64,000 nucleotides of DNA from positions 10,605,719 through 10,669,718 of the forward strand of contig NC_066567.1 in the NCBI RefSeq assembly GCF_024679095.1, given 5' to 3'. The translations under genes and the position numbers were made by a program. A model generated the notes under the pieces. It saw only the letters and a program-made list of their open reading frames with translations. It searched no databases and had not been told where the DNA came from. Of this stretch, positions 1 to 11,459 are shown one piece after another (positions within the stretch are counted from its first letter, which is position 1; each line of letters begins with the position of its first letter). The stretch is from Eriocheir sinensis (taxonomy: Eukaryota > Arthropoda > Malacostraca > Decapoda > Varunidae).

Positions 1-59
1 GTAGAACAGTGCAGAACTACGGCAGGTCTCGTCAAATCTTACGACGGATTCTTTGCCAC

Positions 60-480
60 GCATTGCCTCGCTCAGCACGGGTGTATGGCGTTATCGATAG
101 TTAACTGTGCATAAGGACAAAGATCCAAATCTCTTAGTTACATGTGTCTATCCATGTCTTACTGTATAGCTGTGAGACATGGGCATTGAATAGTGACTTG
201 AAGAGGCGGACTGATATGCTTTTGATAACAAGTGCCTATTCAGAAGCATGGGATATCGCTTGAATGACAATGTGTCGAAGCGGTGATAACTCCGTGAAAC
301 TGATTCGAAGCTTATTACCTGCATACTCCGTGAACACCAGCTCCGGCTTTACGGGCATGTAGCACCCTACCCAGAATTCGACACTGCTAAGGGGACGTCC
401 ACAGAGTTCGTGGATTGAGCAAGTCGATAGATTCTGCCCTGCATGGAGACCTATCCGGAAGAACTCCCGGTTTGGAGTAG
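60..480 (+). pseudogene. Decayed LINE reverse-transcriptase tail
   Basis: Broken frames read like the C-terminal tail of a non-LTR retrotransposon polyprotein. From about 141 the frame reads VLLYSCETWALNSDLKRRTD; after a frame change it reads RSMGYRLNDNVSKR, then two stops, then LRETDSKLITCILREHQ and LRLYGHVA, and near 400 a decayed match to the usual GRPQSSWLEQVDR ending. The 'LLYGCETWTL ... LRLYGHVAR' signature is known from LINE tails in many invertebrates. Stops and frameshifts show it is dead. The 5' part lies outside the window. Confidence 0.75.
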
Positions 481-485
481 GGGTG

Positions 486-690
486 GGCAGGTACCGGTAC
501 CAGTACCGGTACTAACGATACCAGCTAAACGGTACGGTACCGGTACCAGATTGCTCGGTACCGGTACCAGTTGCTCGGATTTATTTATTGGATTTATTGA
601 TAATTCTTCATGTCCGATTTTTTTTTTTTTTTAGGTTGCTAATAAATATTGTTATTGTTATTAGACTATGATCGAGTACATCCATAATAA
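486..690 (+). repeat. GGTACC-rich tract plus extra copy of P-like element end sequence
   Basis: Tandem GGTACC/GGTACCGGTACC units (about 489-567) run into a segment (about 571-680) nearly identical to the inner part of the right terminal repeat at 7885-7985, including the words AATTCTTCATGTCCGATT and TTATTAGACTATGATCGAG. It is in the same orientation as the right end, so it faces the left terminal repeat at 789 head-to-head. It is a truncated second copy of the same family or a rearranged end. Confidence 0.7.
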
Positions 691-731
691 CTATACATGC
701 TATTTTTTATCGAAAAAATAAATATTCACTT

Positions 732-738
<7 letters not shown>

Positions 739-788
<50 letters not shown>
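739..788 (+). repeat. (GA)n microsatellite at left element end
   Basis: A pure GA tract directly abuts the left terminal repeat. A (CT)n tract sits in the mirrored position at the right end. Confidence 0.95.
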
Positions 789-791
<3 letters not shown>

Positions 792-1014
792 ACCACTCAG
801 TGAGTGGATATCTCGGTGATATGGGTACTCGACTACTCGATCATAGTCTAATAACAATAAAAATATTTATTAGCAACCTAAAAAAGAAAAAGAATCGGAC
901 ATGAAGAATTATCCAGTATCTCCAATAAATAAATTAAATAATAAAATAATGGAAACGGGAGCTGTGATGGAAACGGAAAGCAGGACAAAATGGTGGGAAC
1001 TTGGGGGGACGTCA
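789..1014 (+). repeat. Left terminal inverted repeat of P-like element
   Basis: Begins ATCACCACTCAGTGAGTGG and continues TATCTCGGTGATA. Its reverse complement matches 7803-8030 over about 226 bp with few differences, ending inside at GGTGGGAACTTGGGGGGAC. Two short palindromic blocks near the tip (CACTCAGTGAGTG, and ATCAC...GTGAT) could be transposase-binding sites; that is inference. Confidence 0.88.
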
Positions 1015-1326
1015 GAGCATCCCAGCTCGCTTCACCTCGTTTGTTGACCGCTTGACGGCGCTCGTGTCGTGTGTGCCTCAGTCATGGATTGACCGGCGTG
1101 AGGTATGGATGGGTGATACTGCTGCCCTGCCCGCTCTGGTAAATATTTTAATGAAAAATAATACATTAGCCTATAGTTTTACAATGCAACTGACTCTGGA
1201 ATGAAAAATATAAAAATACTAATACAAATAATAATTATAATTATATGGTTTTGAAGATAATAAGGATCATAGTTACCAAGGGTGAAAAAAAATATGGTAA
1301 AGATACCATATGAACAGGTGTTTTAT
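1015..1326. other. Non-coding interval inside the P-like element
   Basis: Unique AT-rich sequence between the left terminal repeat and the transposase stop. On the minus strand an AATAAA-type poly(A) signal (about 1320-1325) immediately follows the TAA stop. No other feature seen. Confidence 0.5.
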
Positions 1327-3506
1327 TTAAAAAAAAAAAAATCTTTTTTTGTCTTCATTCCTACAGATATTTGCTTTTTTCCTCTCCATTCTTAGATTTC
1401 TGTTTAATTGTCTCATTCTGAAATAAACTGATATTTTAGCAAAAAAAACAATGACATCTTGAGGAACATTTTGCACAGATGTTTTGAGTTCTTCAACAAT
1501 ATTTTGCACACATCTCTTTCCTGCAATAAGACCTGAGCCATGCATTGCCTTAAATTTATTTCTCATTACCTTTAAGTCTAGCATAAAATAATCTGAAGGG
1601 AAATAAAGGCCACCACTGTTTTTTACATCAATCCATGATGGCTGTAGAGAGTTAGCTTCTCTGTTAATAGCCTTGTTTCCCAAATGAGGATACTTGTGTA
1701 TATATTTTTTTACAATATACCCTCCTATATACATTAGTGATTCCTCTTCCATTACATTTTGTGGCGTATTTTCATCACTCAACAAACTACTGTCTTTCTC
1801 ATCTTGATATTCTTCAACTTCATTTTCATCCAACTCTATATCTTTAAAAATCATTGCAGTTAAACAGAGTTCTTGGGACAACGCGGACTGATCGTAAGAA
1901 AGGTCTTCATTTGAGTTTCCTTTGCCAGCATAAAACCTTACAGATGCAAAGGGCTCAAATTCTTCTTCATTACAACAGGTTTTGGGGGCGAGTAACTTTG
2001 CCTCTTTCCCTAGAAGTAACTTCTTTAAACGATGTTTGAATGTGATACAATTTGGGTGCTCATAAGTGCCTTCCATTTGTCTTATGCACCCAAAGAAATG
2101 TTCTAGGCAATCCTGATTCAGCTTCCTAGTCATTATGTAGGAAATACCAAATACTTGTGAAAGCATTTGACTTAGGCCTATCAAAGAAAATGAGGATAAC
2201 AATATCCCTTTTTGAAACTGATATAAGCCTTTCCTTCGTGAATTGTCAACTTTCATTGTTCTTGTAATATACATCATGTTCTGTAGTGTTTTCCTTTGTT
2301 CATCCAAGTTAATTCCAAAAGCATTACGTGACAGTTTGTCCCCAAATTTCTGAGAAGAATTCATAACATCAAACCATTTGTCAACAAGGGCCAGGAAATC
2401 TGCTGTTTCTTTAAAATTACAACTCTTTAGAAAACCTCTTTCCCCAAGAAACAGTAGTGCCTTTGAACAACTTTCAGACAAAAGCTGAGTAGCATATTTT
2501 ACGCGTTGTCTCTGTTGACCCTGAACATTTAAGTGTATTTCATTTATTCTATGGGCCAAGGAAAGCTCTGTCTTCTGCATTGACATCATCTCCCTAATGG
2601 CACAGTCAGAAACACGTTCTCCAGTGTGAAGAATGAAGCTTGAATCAATAAAATTATTTCTTATTAGTTTCATTATGTGAGGAACATCTGCTAAAATGAA
2701 AACTTCCCTATCAGAGTATGGGTTTTTAAATGAACACTTTCCTTGCATCGGATCAATATTAAAATCTTTCCAAATGCGCAAATTCGTCGGCCCCATATCA
2801 TGCACAATGGCAACTACTGGATAGCCAGCTTCTTCTATTTGCCTGATTAAATTAAACAATACATCTTTGGAATATGAGACATCAAAGTCATAATAAATAG
2901 GCTGTTTCCATCTCCCTACCAGCCCCCTAACCATAAACACCAAAACCCTTTTATGAGGTTTATACAGTGTATCTGAACCTTTGTCATAGTTCCATTCACT
3001 GACTATTGCCATTTCATCAAAGGACATCACAGCCACTTTCTCCATCTCAGTCATTGTATCTGATTTGGCCTTCATAAGAGCTAGCACTGACTTCAGAATT
3101 CCTGGTTCACATGGGAAGTTTTTGGCTCTGGCATTTAGGGTGGATCTACTGGGCAATGGGATTCCCTTCACTGTTCTTAAATATTCATAGAATTTTGCAC
3201 TTATGCTCCTCATCGTAAAAGCTGCTGCAATGTCCTCATCTGACCACTTTTTTACCACCTTATTATCAAGAATAGCTCTTATCTGTGTCTGACTGAAAAA
3301 TGTGAAAATACATTTCAATACTTTCTCAACTTCTGATGTAACTGAACTGGCCATATTTTTCTTTAAAATCTCATTCTCTTTTTTAAGTCTTGCATTTTCA
3401 CTTTCTAAATCCTTGATTTTAGTTAACAATTTTATCTCACTTAAGTTAGACTCAACCGCTGTTTTCTCAAGATGTTTTTCAGCATTGCCCTCTGCTTCTT
3501 TCACAC
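1327..3506 (-). CDS. P-like transposase, main exon (coiled coil + DDE catalytic domain)
   Basis: An uninterrupted frame of 725 codons is preceded by a good acceptor (TTTTCAG|GTGTGAAAG, exon starting at 3506). Counting from the first full codon (3504): residues ~15-50 are a Leu/Lys/Glu-rich coiled coil (leucine-zipper position in P transposases). The catalytic core follows with D163 (SFDEM), D236 (VHDMG) and E468 (CLEHFFGCIRQ) as likely metal ligands. FILADVPHIMKLIRN (~269-283) and the C-terminal GGYIVKKYIHKYP and SGGLYFPSDYF blocks are typical of THAP9/P-element transposases. It needs the upstream exons for its DNA-binding domain: the frame opens two bases into the exon, so it accepts a donor exon ending in phase 1. 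The stop is TAA at 1329-1327. Catalytic residues are assigned by motif, not alignment. Confidence 0.88.
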
Positions 3507-4498
<992 letters not shown>

Positions 4499-4609
4499 CT
4501 AAGAGAGAGCTGTCTTCATGCAAGAAGCTGCCTGATCCTTCATTTTCACCAAGTTCTGAAACTTCAGTTGGGTCATCTGCACTGGAGAGAGCTTCATCAG
4601 GTTCGTCTG
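4499..4609 (-). CDS. P-like transposase, exon 2 (acidic linker)
   Basis: 111 bp exon with acceptor TTTCATTTCAG and donor TTAG|GTATGG. Entered in phase 1 from the THAP exon it gives 37 open codons, beginning ADEPDEALSSADD and ending GSGSFLHEDSSLL, and exits in phase 1 to give GVKEAEG across the junction with the main exon. The peptide is acidic and low-complexity, a plausible flexible linker between DNA-binding and catalytic parts. The exon is inferred from splice signals and phase. Confidence 0.72.
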   Translation of the reverse strand, partial: QTNLMKLSPVQMTQLKFQNLVKMKDQAASCMKTALS

Positions 4610-4685
4610 CTGAAATGAAAGCTTAACATTAAAATGCGGAAAACATTGATGCCCACATAGGGGCACATACGTACATACTTGCTTT

Positions 4686-5075
<390 letters not shown>

Positions 5076-5292
5076 TTATATCATGAAAAAGAACTCATGC
5101 AAATGTTTGTAGATTAACACAAAGTGGCTACACTGGCAACCTTGGTCGGCCGTAGTATGCACATGAGTCATTTATTAAACCCCCATGTGACCTGCCCTGC
5201 CCCAACGTTAGGTCATAGTTCTACTTGTAGAAACACCATGCTTCCTCCTGTAGATAATTTATTAAATACCGTAGTTATTGTTCACTATCTAA

Positions 5293-5296
<4 letters not shown>

Positions 5297-5357
<61 letters not shown>
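5297..5357 (+). repeat. (GA)n microsatellite
   Basis: Pure GA tract immediately outside the left end of the fold-back element in transposase intron 1. Confidence 0.95.
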
Positions 5358-5360
<3 letters not shown>

Positions 5361-5369
5361 CTTGTACCC

Positions 5370-5682
5370 TACTAACGGTTTCAGGGGCCGTGTTCCCCTG
5401 TTTTTCGCAAATAAAACTTTAACAAAGCGTCGGACAAGGATGTTATTTTGGCAGTGGATGTTTGAGACCCCGACCTAATGGGCAAAAATATGATTTGGTG
5501 TCACATGTGGATAATGAAGCACTTATAAAGAGTAAATTTAGGGTAAACTTGGCTAAAAATTAAAGACACTGTGAGAGAGGCTACCCGGCTAGCCCCGCCT
5601 CGCTCATCTCGTGACGTCGATGTGACGTTTAGCTCTGATGTATGAGTAATCATCCATCCAACCAGCAATTATTTCTTACTAC

Positions 5683-5741
<59 letters not shown>

Positions 5742-6975
5742 TGTAGCAATATTTAATCTACTGTAAATATGGATGTTCCTTGTATGGACTATCAGTTGGG
5801 GAGAAACAGTTTTACTCGGAGGAAATTACTTATCCTTTACATGGAAAATGTGGCTATTGGTAGTATACATGCTGCATGTATGTAAGCAAGCAGTAGTTTC
5901 TGGTTTCATCCCTTGTTGGTTCGCCAACCTCCCCCATACCCAACCTTTCCTGGGTCTTTTCCGTTTGGCGTACAGCGCTAAAAGTAATTTTAATATAGAT
6001 TTTTCTATGTATTTTTGTCCGTAGAATCAGAATATCACATTATTTTTTTGGAGAAATTAACAGTTTTTGAGTTATTTGCCTTTAAAGTTATTTTCTTCCT
6101 ATCTATTACTGAAGGAATTCAAACTTTAAAAAGTCGTAATATTCAGTATTATATACAATTTATGGATCTTTTCCGTTTGCAAACCTTCAGCAGTCATGGA
6201 AACGCTTTGAAAATCCAATTCAAGGACTTTTTTTTTACTCTTGAAAATATGGGATAATGTTTACGAAAGCGCGTCGCCTCTGGTGCTGGCCGCGGCGAGG
6301 CTGCAGCGGGTGTTGCGAGAAATACCTCCTCGCTGAAATAAGTCACATATACATGAGTCCAGGGAGGGGCGTAGCCCCCCCTGGTTATTAGGGGGGGTCG
6401 AGGGTGGCGCAGCCCCCCCGTTAGTAGGTCGTAAAGTTCGGTTGGAGTAGTTTAAATATGCTCCCCGACCCTAAGCCCTCTGCGAGCTATTTTGAGGCTG
6501 CGGCGGCTGCAGCGTAAAGGAAAATAACTTAAAAACTGTTCGTTTCTCCATAAAACGGTTGTCATATTCGGATTCTACGGACAAAATACATAAGAAAATC
6601 TATATTAAAATTAATTTTAGCGCTGTACGCCAAACGGAAAAGATCCCCTTTCCTTCCTCACACAATCATCCCCGACCAAATACCCAACAACACCTTTGTC
6701 GTTTATGGCATGTTACCACCTAAAGGGTGATAGATAACACGAGAAGATGAGCGGGGTGGGGCTAGCCTCGCTCACAGTGTCTTTAACTTTTAGCCAAGTT
6801 TACCCTAAATTTACTCTTATAAGTGCTTCATTATCCATATATGACAACAAATCATATTTTTGCCCATAAGGTCGGGATCTCAAGCATCCACTGCCAAAAT
6901 AACTTCCTTGTCCGTCGCTTTGTTAAAGATTTATTTGCGAAAAACAGGGGAACACGGCCCCTAAAACCGTTAGTA
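5370..6975. mobile_element. Fold-back element nested in transposase intron 1
   Basis: Inverted arms: 5370-5615 pairs with about 6730-6975 (outer word TACTAACGGTTT / AAACCGTTAGTA), and about 5953-6085 pairs with 6515-6648 (GCGTACAGCGCTAAAA and complement). The arms total several hundred bases per side with a (CA)n at 5686-5742 and a GC-rich core (about 6285-6435) containing C- and G-runs. No convincing coding frame is present, so it is non-autonomous. TA may be the target site. Confidence 0.8.
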
Positions 6976-7008
6976 ATATACTGAAAATATTTTAAAATGC
7001 ATGCTTAC

Positions 7009-7294
7009 CTGGAGAAAGAAAAAGTGATGGAACGGCCGTCTCCTTCAGCAGCGTGCGGTGTCTTGGGCCCTGATAATGGCCAAGTAACTTGTACTGCATA
7101 CTGTAATCCTCTTCTCTAAAATGCTTAGAGCACACAAGACAACTTTTCACATTTAAATCGTCCGGTCTATCACAAGCACGAATCCATTGTTTTTGCCGCT
7201 CGTTATCTTTTGGAAAATAAAAGTAGCGTATTCCAGTTCCCTGCGTTTTGCGTCTATCATTTGAACACCACAACACAGCGCACGTGCTAGGCAT
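7009..7294 (-). CDS. P-like transposase, exon 1 (THAP zinc-finger DNA-binding domain)
   Basis: The frame from the ATG at 7294 opens MPSTCAVLWC, as in canonical THAP domains. C2CH zinc ligands are C5, C10, C55 and H58; invariant-type positions P28 (YFP), W37, F59 and the AVPSLF motif (87-92, equivalent to AVPTIF) are present. It ends SLFLSPG at a strong donor (CCAG|GTAAGC, exon end 7009) in phase 1, matching the next exon. An in-frame ATG nine codons upstream (7321) exists, but THAP domains normally start at M-P-x-x-C. The THAP domain would bind the element's own terminal or subterminal repeats. Confidence 0.9.
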
Positions 7295-7430
7295 TGTCGG
7301 CGCACAAGGAACCTCGTCCACTCACCTAGGCGACAGAGGGAAAACTGAATTGGACCAGGTCGGCTCATACCCAGGCAGGGATATGCTGACGTCACTAAGC
7401 GCCGCCCAGACCTGCGTGCTGGCTGACCCG

Positions 7431-7771
7431 CCCATACCACATGGAGGCGGGTGAGCGCCGAGCGTCACTAAGATCCCAACGGTACCGGTACTAGCGGCAA
7501 TGCGCAGTGCTGAGTGATCATTAAGCTTCCCGGAACCCAAGTGATCATGAGGCTTCGCGGTACCAGGTACCGATACCAGGTACCGGTACCAGGTACCGCG
7601 AAGAATCGATTCCTCGCGGTACCCGGTACCGGTACCTGGTACCGCGAAGCCTCATGATCACTTGGGTTCCGGGAAGCTTAATGATCACTCGGCACTGCGC
7701 ATTGCCGCTAGTACCGGTACCGTTTGGATCTTAGTGACGCTCGGCGCTCGCCCGCCTCCATGTGGTATGGG
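7431..7771. repeat. 341 bp GGTACC-rich palindrome
   Basis: Left arm from CCCATACCACATGGAGGCGG pairs with the right arm ending CCGCCTCCATGTGGTATGGG. The arms include GATCATTAAGCTTCC and its complement and converge on runs of GGTACC around a GAATCGATTC centre (about 7603-7612). Arms differ by small indels. The palindrome lies between the transposase start and the right terminal repeat. Confidence 0.92.
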
Positions 7772-7802
7772 CCCTGTGTGTAGACGCTGAGTCACTGCCC
7801 CG

Positions 7803-8027
7803 CTGACCGTCCCCCCAAGTTCCCACCATTTTGTCCTGCTTTCCGTTTCCATCACAGCTCCCGTTTCCATTATTTTATTATTTGATTTATTTATTGGAGT
7901 TACTGGATAATTCTTCATGTCCGATTCTTTTTCTTTTTTAGGTTGCTAATAAATATTTTTATTGTTATTAGACTATGATCGAGTAGTCGAGTACCCTTAT
8001 CACCGAGATATCCACTTACTAAGTGGT

Positions 8028-8030
<3 letters not shown>
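7803..8030 (+). repeat. Right terminal inverted repeat of P-like element
   Basis: Reverse complement of 789-1014; ends ACTAAGTGGTGAT, followed by (CT)n at 8031-8074 in the mirror position of the left GA tract. Confidence 0.88.
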
Positions 8031-8075
<45 letters not shown>

Positions 8076-8223
8076 AAAGTTAACGAGTCATACGAATTTA
8101 ACAGTGGCAAGTAAAAGGAGCGGCGGAAGTGTCTTAAAGTACCGACCTTCAGATGTTCACCCTCCCGGAGCACGCGGTAGTTGCGCGATCCTTTCACTGG
8201 TTGGTCTGGAATCGTCTCCTTAC

Positions 8224-8361
8224 CTCTGACTCGGCCCAGTTTTGCTGTAAATAAGGAGAAGCAAGATGGAAAGGGTGCTTCATCACGCTCCAGCCAACAA
8301 GTAGCTCATGGAGTAGGCAGTAGATGGGCCAGAGTCGGAGGATAGGAGAGTTTCGCGCCAT
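8224..8361 (-). CDS. Candidate first coding exon, unknown protein (tentative)
   Basis: An ATG at 8361 in a fair context (ATCAACATGG) opens 46 codons starting MARNSPILRLWPIYC and ending at a consensus donor (GAG|GTAAGG). It contains a hydrophobic stretch (residues ~8-25) that could be a signal anchor. It lies 200 bp outside the P-like element on the same strand. I recognise no family; it may be a chance open frame or a host exon next to the insertion. Confidence 0.25.
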
Positions 8362-8433
8362 GTTGATGTCGAAAAGAGCGCGGCGCGAAATTCAAATAGG
8401 TGATGATACACCTGATTTTTTTTCCTTTGTATA

Positions 8434-8489
<56 letters not shown>

Positions 8490-8570
8490 CTCTAGGTAGT
8501 GTCAAGGTCTCGAAGAAGTACCTATAGCCCCCCCCCCAACACACACACACACACACACAAAAAAAAAAAA
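8434..8570 (+). repeat. (GT)n, C-run, (CA)n and A-run
   Basis: GT tract about 8434-8487, then C9 (8529-8537), CA and A-runs to about 8570. Low-complexity only. Confidence 0.9.
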
Positions 8571-8802
8571 TGTACGAGCATCACCTTTACTTTCACCCAA
8601 CACTTTTGGCGACATGCAATAATTTATGAACTTCCCTCCGTCGAGACTGCCGCTAACCCACTTTCATGATAGCAATAACACCAAGAACTTACATTTATTT
8701 GCTTTTATTTCTTGCATACCAAATATCACAGATGTAGCATAGATTAATATAACTTGTGCAACCCTGATGATTGCAAGTCGATCTGTGCTTAACATGTTCA
8801 CA

Positions 8803-9036
8803 CTATAGTGAAAGCAAATGGGCGAGTCCGTTGTGGTGCTGGCTCCTATGGGTCCTTTCCTCTCCTCTGCTCTGCCACACAGTCCCAACACCTATCTCTT
8901 CCTCTCATATGTCAACTATAGGTAACATATGAAAGGAAAAAATAGGTGTTGGGACTGGTGGCAGAGGAGAGAGTAGGAAAGGACCCGCGAGAGCCAACAC
9001 CAAAACAGACTCGCTAATCTGGTTTCATTATAACTG
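8803..9036. repeat. Fold-back (hairpin) repeat, MITE-like
   Basis: Left arm (GGGTCCTTTCCT ... CAGTCCCAACACCTAT) and right arm (ATAGGTGTTGGGACTG ... AGGAAAGGACCC) are inverted copies of about 110 bp around a centre near 8920 with CATATG on both sides. Arms have diverged. No coding potential. Confidence 0.75.
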
Positions 9037-9141
9037 GTCACTGGCGAAGAATATACTTGCGTAACTTTCGTCTTCGTCTTTTAGTTTAATGTCCATATTT
9101 TCTCTCATGGGGCTGGACGAGCTTTGGTCCATATTACTTAA

Positions 9142-9879
9142 CCCAGTAGCAGCGACGGGCCAAATTTGTGGCTTTACCGTGCAGCAGCGATGGGCCAAAT
9201 TTGTGGCTTTACCGTGAAGCAGCGACGGGCCAAATTTGTGGCTTTACCGTGAAGCAGCGATGGGCCAAATTTGTGGCTTTACCGTGAAGTAGCGATGGGC
9301 CAAATTTGTGGCTTTACCGTGAAGCAGCGATGGGCCAAATTTGTGGCTTTACCGTGAAGTAGCGATAATAAATTTGTGGCTTTACCGTGAAGCAGCGATG
9401 GGCCAAATTTGTGGCTTTACCGTGAAGCAGCGATGGGCCAAATTTGTGGCTTTACCGTGAAGCAGCGATGGGCCAAATTTGTGGCTTTACCGTGAAGCAG
9501 CGATGGGCCAAATTTGTGGCTTTACCGTGAAGCAGCGACAGACCAAATTTGTGGCTTTACCGTGAAGCAGCGATGGGCCAAATTTGTGGCTTTACCGTGA
9601 AGCAGCAACGGGCCAAATTTGTGGCTTTACCGTGAAGCAGCGACAGGCCAAATTTGTGGCTTTACCGTGAAGCAGCGACGGGCCAAATTTGTGGCTTTAC
9701 CGTGAAGCAGCGACGGGCCAAATTTGTGCCGTGAAATAAACCCCCCAAAATAGATGATACATAATCTGATCACAAATGCTTTGATATATATTAGGAAATG
9801 GTTTGTGTGAGGGGTGATTTTTTCTCATTTTTCTCGCTTGGAGGGACCATTAAGAAACATGATCTCCGCTGCTACTGGG
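9142..9879. mobile_element. piggyBac-type MITE with internal 35 bp tandem array
   Basis: Ends are CCCAGTAGCAGCG and CGCTGCTACTGGG, each flanked by TTAA (9138-9141 and 9880-9883). A CCC start with a TTAA duplication is diagnostic of the piggyBac superfamily. Length is 738 bp with no transposase. Positions ~9147-9728 hold about 16-17 copies of a 35 bp unit (core GGGCCAAATTTGTGGCTTTA). A diverged copy of the right-end sequence recurs at about 54660-54755. Confidence 0.88.
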
Positions 9880-9883
9880 TTAA

Positions 9884-10323
9884 TTAAAACGTATCAGGCT
9901 TCAATTACAGCTATTTTCCAAGGCCGCAGAGAAGATTAGCCGGGTTTTCATGGGTGATTTTCCTGTTCAAGGCACAGAAGTCGCGTAAAACTATCACTGG
10001 CATCACAAAACAGTCCATGAAAATCCCGGCAACTTCTGAAACTGGCTTTTCAAATTGACGTATTAAGGACCGATACGTTTATGAATGCGGACACATGAAT
10101 TTCTCCGACTCTTGACAAACATGTACTTTTAACCTCTGGCACACATTATTGCTGTACTTCAACTCCCTAGACACATATAAGACTTGGATTTATCTTATTC
10201 TACTCCTATTCACATTATATCTTATGGTATTGATAGGAAAGACTAACCAGACTCATAATACAATCAACCTCCACATATCACATAGTACCATAGCATCTTA
10301 CTATACTGAATATTCTGCCTCTA
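9884..10323. other. Intergenic, with fragment of the 13 kb repeat family
   Basis: About 9930-10090 includes ACAAAACAGTCCATGAAAAT, the reverse complement of sequence in the 13.3 kb repeats; the rest is unique AT-rich DNA. No gene seen. Confidence 0.5.
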
Positions 10324-10848
10324 GGGCGTATTACTAAACATTTCGCAGCTCAAGAACACACATTTGACAAGGCTTTCGTAGGCGTTTTGGGCATTTCCAG
10401 TAGTAGTTTTATGATCCTAGTGGTAGTTTGACCCTTCTTCTGCACCAAGAACCTAAAGAAACACATATTTGACAAGGCTTTCGAAGGCATTTTGGGCATT
10501 TCCAGTAGTAGTTTTATGACCCTGGTGGTAGTTTGACCCTTCTTCTGTACCAAGAACCTAAGGAAACACATATTTGACAAGGCTTTTATAGGCGCTTTGG
10601 GGATTTCCAGTAGTAGTTTTATGACCCTAGTGGTAGTTTGACCTTTTTTCTGTCCCAAGAACCTAAAGAAACACATATTTGACAAGGCTTTTGTAGGCAT
10701 TTTGGGCATTTCCAGTAGTTTTATGACCCTGGTGGTAGTTTGACCCTTCCTCTGTACTGTGAACCTAATGAAACACTCATTACACCCCGACTGATCCCCT
10801 CTTTTTCTGAGTTGATGTGAGAAGCGAACATATCTTATAATACCGATC
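10324..10848 (+). mobile_element. 108 bp-repeat MITE, copy 1
   Basis: Left end GGGCGTATTACTAAACATTT after TA (10322-10323). About four units follow carrying TTTGACAAGGCTTTCGTAGG and GACCCTGGTGGTAGTTTGAC, then the family's unique right block (CCCCTCTTTTTCTGAGTTGA) and an inverted terminus (CTTATAATACC). Right TA site not clear. Confidence 0.75.
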
Positions 10849-11455
10849 TCTGTCCTACATAACAGGGGTGTGTCTTATGGATTACTCTATGCTTATGAGA
10901 GATGGAAGCTTCGTCGGAGGATGGCAGCAAAAGGGAAAAAGGAAAAGAGAAATAAAAACTGTGAATCTAGCTAAATACATCTTAACTAAGGAAGCCATTG
11001 GAAAAAGGAAAAGAAAAAAACTGTGAATCTAGCTAAATACATCTTAACTAAGGAAGCCATTGGAAAATTAATCTAAACATCGAGTTATTAATAGAAATTG
11101 ACACTTGGTAGTGGTAGCAAAGGCAGCCTACTACTACTACTACTACTACTACTATTACTACTACAACTATTACTACTACACTTACTTCTACTACAGGTAT
11201 ATTAGTGACATTATTACTTTTGATAATGTGGATATTGCAGGCTTTATGGCGATGATGATATGGTAATAAAGATAATGATTACGATGACAATGATGATGAA
11301 AACAATGATAATGATAATGGCAGGTAAGGTAAGGTTGGGGCATATGCTATTATTATTATTACCATTATTACGTTTCAATTCCTCGTCCTTTACGGTGGGG
11401 GGAAAAAAAAAAAAAGTCATTTGGGTTTTGTAATTCCTCGCCACCTTTGTCAATA
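10849..11455. other. Low-complexity intergenic stretch
   Basis: Contains a direct duplication of about 67 bp (10929-11070, word CTGTGAATCTAGCTAAATAC), an (ACT)n-like tract near 11130-11170 and ATG/AAT-rich repeats. No gene seen. Confidence 0.6.
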
Positions 11456-11459
11456 GCTG

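Noticed and set aside
7153..7540. Alternative frames overlapping the THAP exon and the palindrome
   Set aside because: Shadow frames; the THAP frame carries all zinc ligands and ends at a donor in matching phase.
9142..9879. 35 bp repeats resembling a CRISPR array
   Set aside because: Units are directly head-to-tail with no variable spacers and lie inside a TTAA-flanked MITE in a eukaryotic sequence.
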